A stretch of DNA of 56,266 bases from Microbacterium paulum (GTDB lineage: Bacteria > Actinomycetota > Actinomycetes > Actinomycetales > Microbacteriaceae), in NCBI RefSeq assembly GCF_015707995.1, contig NZ_JAAGRY010000013.1, positions 1 through 56,266 of the forward strand, given 5' to 3'. Positions 53,755 to 56,266 of the stretch are shown in pieces. Both the position numbers and the translations under genes were made by a program. The number at the start of each line of letters is the position of its first letter. Position 1 is the first letter of the stretch. Under the pieces are notes generated by a model, which was given only the letters and a program-made list of their open reading frames with translations, was not told the origin of the DNA and did not search any database.

Positions 53755-55362
53755 GTGTTCACCAGCCCGTTCCCCGATGTCGAGATCCCCGCGACGAGCA
53801 TCTACGACGACCTGTTCGGCGGTCTGACCGCCGAAGACGCCGCCCGCGTCGCGTTGATCGACCCCGCGACGGGCGCGGAGACGACGTACGGCGCCCTCAA
53901 GGCGCAGATCGACGCGTTCGCCGGCGCCCTCGCCGCGCGCGGGGTGGGCACCGACACCGTCGTCGGTCTGCTGTGCCCGAATGTTCCGGCGTTCGCGACG
54001 GTGTTCCACGGCATCCTGCGCGCGGGGGCGACCGTCACGACGCTGAACTCGCTCTACACGCCCGGTGAAATCCAGAAGCAGCTGACGGATGCCTCGGCCA
54101 CCTGGTTCGTCACCGTGAGCCCGCTGCTTCCGCAGGCGAAGGCCGCCGCCGAGGCGGTCGGCATCGCCGACGACCACCTCATCGTGCTCGACGGCACCGA
54201 CGAGACCGCGCCGGGGCACCCGAACCTGCGGGGGCTGCTGACCGAGGGCCGCCCGGCCCCCGAGGTGAGCTTCGACCCGGCGACGCACGTCGCCGTGCTG
54301 CCGTACTCGTCGGGCACCACGGGCATCCCCAAGGGCGTCATGCTCAGCCACCGCAATCTCGTCGCGAACGTCGCGCAGTGCCGCGTCAACATCGATCTGC
54401 GGAACACCGACCGGGTGCTCGCAGTGCTGCCGTTCTTCCACATCTACGGCATGACGGTGCTGCTGAACCTCGCGCTCAAGCAGCGCGCCGCGCTCGTGAC
54501 CATGCCGCGGTTCGACCTGGTGCAGTTCCTCGAGAACATCCAGCGGTTCGGCTGCACGTACCTCTACATCGCGCCGCCGATCGCCGTCGCCCTCGCCAAG
54601 CACCCGATCGTCGACCAGTACGACATCTCGACGGTGCACACGATCTTCTCGGGGGCCGCGCCCCTCGACGGCGAGACCGGCGAGCTCGCCGCCCGGCGCC
54701 TGGGTGCCCGCATGATGCAGGGCTACGGCATGAGCGAACTGAGCCCCGTCTCGCACGCCATGCCGTACACCCGCGACGACATTCCGGTGAGCTCGGTGGG
54801 CACGATCCTGCCGAACATCACGTGCAAGCTCATCGACACCGAGACCGGCGAAGAGATCACCGAGATCGTCGAGGGCGGGCAGACCCGGCCGGGCGAGCTG
54901 TGGGTGAAGGGCCCGAACGTGATGCTCGGCTACCTGAACAAACCGGATGCCACGGCCGAGACCCTCGACGCCGACGGCTACCTGCACACGGGCGATGTCG
55001 CCGTCTACCACGAGGGCGGATACTTCTCGATCGTCGAGCGCGTGAAGGAGCTCATCAAGTACCACGGCTACCAGATCGCCCCCGCCGAGCTCGAGGCGCT
55101 GCTGCTCGGGCACCCGAAGGTGATGGATGCCGCGGTGATCGGCGTGCTCGACGACGAGCGGGAGGAGATCCCCAAGGCGTTCATCGTCGCGGCTCCCGAT
55201 TCGGGGCTGACCGAAGACGAAGTGAAGGCGTTCGTCGCCGAGAACGTGGCTCCCTACAAGAAGGTGCGCCGCGTCGAGTTCGTCGACCAGATCCCCAAGT
55301 CGACGTCGGGCAAGATCCTGCGCAAAGACCTGCGCGCCCGCGAGGCGGCCGCCGCGAGCTGA
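53755..55362 (+). CDS. AMP-dependent acyl-CoA synthetase, 4-coumarate-CoA ligase-like
   Basis: A 535-aa adenylating enzyme. The P-loop LPYSSGTTGIPKGVMLSH (about residues 178-195), QGYGMSELSPVSH (A5), YLHTGDVAVYHEGGYFSIVE (A7-A8), YHGYQIAPAELEALLLGHP and the catalytic Lys of IPKSTSGKILRKDLR are all intact. The closest pattern is 4CL/fatty-acid-CoA ligase; substrate unknown. GAAGGAG (53741-53747) marks GTG 53755 as start over a longer frame at 53695. Confidence 0.93.
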   Translation: MFTSPFPDVEIPATSIYDDLFGGLTAEDAARVALIDPATGAETTYGALKAQIDAFAGALAARGVGTDTVVGLLCPNVPAFATVFHGILRAGATVTTLNSLYTPGEIQKQLTDASATWFVTVSPLLPQAKAAAEAVGIADDHLIVLDGTDETAPGHPNLRGLLTEGRPAPEVSFDPATHVAVLPYSSGTTGIPKGVMLSHRNLVANVAQCRVNIDLRNTDRVLAVLPFFHIYGMTVLLNLALKQRAALVTMPRFDLVQFLENIQRFGCTYLYIAPPIAVALAKHPIVDQYDISTVHTIFSGAAPLDGETGELAARRLGARMMQGYGMSELSPVSHAMPYTRDDIPVSSVGTILPNITCKLIDTETGEEITEIVEGGQTRPGELWVKGPNVMLGYLNKPDATAETLDADGYLHTGDVAVYHEGGYFSIVERVKELIKYHGYQIAPAELEALLLGHPKVMDAAVIGVLDDEREEIPKAFIVAAPDSGLTEDEVKAFVAENVAPYKKVRRVEFVDQIPKSTSGKILRKDLRAREAAAAS

Positions 55363-55370
55363 CCTCGGAG

Positions 55371-55410
55371 CAACGAAGAAACCCCCGCCTGAGCGGGGGT
55401 TTCTTCGTTG
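55371..55410. terminator. Strong bidirectional terminator
   Basis: An 18-bp perfect stem (55371-55388 and 55393-55410) with loop CTGA. The stem carries AAGAAACCCCCGC and its complement, so T-rich segments follow on both strands. It ends the CoA-ligase gene and the tRNA-Ala gene. Confidence 0.9.
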
Positions 55411-55420
55411 TGCGGTGCGG

Positions 55421-55496
55421 TGGTGGACCTAAGGAGATTCGAACTCCTGACCTCCTCGATGCGAACGAGGCGCGCTACCAACTGCGCCATAGGCCC
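55421..55496 (-). tRNA. tRNA-Ala (anticodon CGC)
   Basis: On the minus strand a 76-base cloverleaf with encoded CCA. Acceptor GGGCCTA pairs with TAGGTCC (one G-T). D stem GCGC/GCGC, anticodon stem CCTCG/CGAGG with loop TTCGCAT (anticodon CGC), T stem AGGAG/CTCCT with TTCGAAT loop. It reads GCG codons. A -10 like TAGCCT lies at 55516-55511. Confidence 0.97.
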
Positions 55497-55558
55497 GTGA
55501 ACCGAGAACTAGGCTATCACGCCTCTTCGGCCTCTCGCGCACCGCAGCATGGAGGGAT

Positions 55559-56127
55559 GACCTCACGCTTCCCTCCCCCCGCGTCGTCCGCCGCGTACGC
55601 CTCGGCACCTCCGCCGCCGACGAATCGACCCTGGTCGACGTGCACCTCGCGGACGGCCGGATCACCGGCATCCACCCCGCTTCCGCGATCGATGAGGACG
55701 CAGATGAGGACGCAGCGGAGCGCCCGGCCGGCGGCGTGATCGACGGGCGCGGGCGGCTCGCCCTGCCCGGTCTCGTCAACGCGCACGCGCACGTCGACAA
55801 GTCGTGGTGGGGCTTCCCTGGCAGGGGTACGGCGGCGAAGGCGGCACGGAGGGCCGCATCCGGCACGAGCGCGCCCGGCGTGACGAGCTCGGCATCGCAT
55901 GGCAGTACGCGCGGGCGTCGGGCATCGTGCGCGACCACGATCTGCGCCGCGTGGTCGCGGTCGCGACGGGAGCCGCCGCGCCGTTCGCGGGGCTGCCGGA
56001 GGGGCGCCTCGAAGTGGGCGCCCGCGCCGACCTGGTGCTCGTCGACGCCGAGAACGCGATGGATGCACTCGTGCGCACTCCCCCGCGCGAGGTCGTCATC
56101 GCGGGCGGGCGCCTGCTCGTGGGGTGA
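55559..56127 (+). pseudogene. Decayed amidohydrolase (cytosine-deaminase-like), frameshifted with internal deletion
   Basis: Frame 2 (from 55559) encodes an amidohydrolase N-terminus: STLVDVHLADGRITGIHPAS, then LALPGLVNAHAHVDKSWWG with the metal-binding His-x-His. At 55808-55814, a G-run (TGGTGGGGC), the homology moves to frame 1: GLPWQGYGGEGG, RIRHERARRDELGIAWQY. Adding one G restores one frame. The sequence then jumps to the family's C-terminus (GRLEVGARADLVLVDAENAM), so roughly 250 residues of the catalytic barrel are missing. No in-frame start is evident at the 5' end. It ends at TGA 56125-56127. Confidence 0.8.
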
Positions 56128-56140
56128 GCCCGGGCGGGTT

Positions 56141-56266
56141 ACTGCCCGCTGGCGCGGCGCTCGAGCAGCCGGCGCACGTGCGCTTCGATCGCCTCGTCGC
56201 CCGCCGCGGGGCCGCCGGCGAACTCGTCACCGCGTGCCTGCGACACGCTCGCGGCGCGCGCCTGGT
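56141..56266 (-). CDS. 3' end of an unknown gene (partial)
   Basis: A minus-strand frame is open from the window edge to TAA at 56141-56143. The 41 visible residues end in a charged helix (DEAIEAHVRRLLERRASGQ). No family can be assigned. It is convergent with the decayed amidohydrolase. Confidence 0.5.

Noticed and set aside
52231..55113. A 960-codon minus-strand open frame
   Set aside because: It runs opposite the amino-acid dehydrogenase and CoA ligase, which have intact motifs, and has no recognisable domain.

Overview
The window is high-G+C DNA (by eye about 70%) from an actinobacterium, most likely Microbacterium or a close relative in Microbacteriaceae. I infer this from the near-exclusive use of G/C-ending codons, the many GTG starts, a class Ib nrdHIEF operon, the Pmt protein-O-mannosyltransferase divergent from rsmI, DUF3418-type HrpA, and the recurrent GGATGC/GCATCC hexamer. 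The region is chromosomal. I see no rRNA, CRISPR, phage or classical insertion sequence. There is one tRNA gene, tRNA-Ala(CGC).

Layout. 1-2461: the tail of an unknown gene, a LacI-type regulator and an MFS exporter. 2705-5142: metG-tatD, overlapping. 5192-12456: a complete maltose/maltodextrin cassette (LacI regulator facing malE-malF-malG and a GH13 glucosidase), with a perfect operator palindrome and a stem-loop after malE. 12473-14928: rsmI and pmt, divergent, with overlapping -10 boxes. 15012-18600: a WXG100/ESX-like cassette (small helical protein, membrane-anchored alpha/beta hydrolase, lipoprotein, unknown protein) followed by a degenerate copy of the last gene. 18611-26918: hrpA, an MDR oxidoreductase, an M20 peptidase, a Gfo/Idh/MocA oxidoreductase and a NYN-domain protein. 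27044-33421: an MHS transporter, two paralogous DoxX-like proteins flanking a GalT-like/RlmG-like pair, MarR, DUF3817 and a VOC protein. 33539-37357: nrdHIEF on the minus strand. 37765-43407: an MFS protein, an alpha/beta hydrolase, an unknown protein, an acyl-CoA dehydrogenase, a CsoR/RcnR-type sensor and DUF445. 43480-50727: the full histidine-degradation set (hutG, hutI, hutU, hutH) with an IclR regulator, plus a cyclotransferase-like protein and a SixA-type phosphatase. 50744-56266: YbaK, a DUF559-type nuclease gene bracketed by inverted repeats, a Leu/Val/Phe dehydrogenase, an acyl-CoA ligase, the tRNA, a decayed amidohydrolase and a partial unknown gene.

Functional themes. Maltodextrins are bound by the MalE lipoprotein, imported by MalFG and cut by the GH13 enzyme under LacI-type control. 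Histidine goes to glutamate through HutH, HutU, HutI and HutG. The nrd operon supplies deoxyribonucleotides. Branched-chain or aromatic amino acids are deaminated by the dehydrogenase.

Two genome-level patterns stand out. About twenty genes have a TANNNT-like -10 box about 6-8 nt before an ATG/GTG start, which points to widespread leaderless transcription. Several intergenic palindromes share a GAAA(A)CCTGC or AACTGCAAGGG core; two such ~82-bp copies lie in inverted orientation around the DUF559 nuclease gene, so that unit is my best candidate for an undescribed mobile element. The ESX-like cassette with a duplicated, decaying terminal gene is the second.
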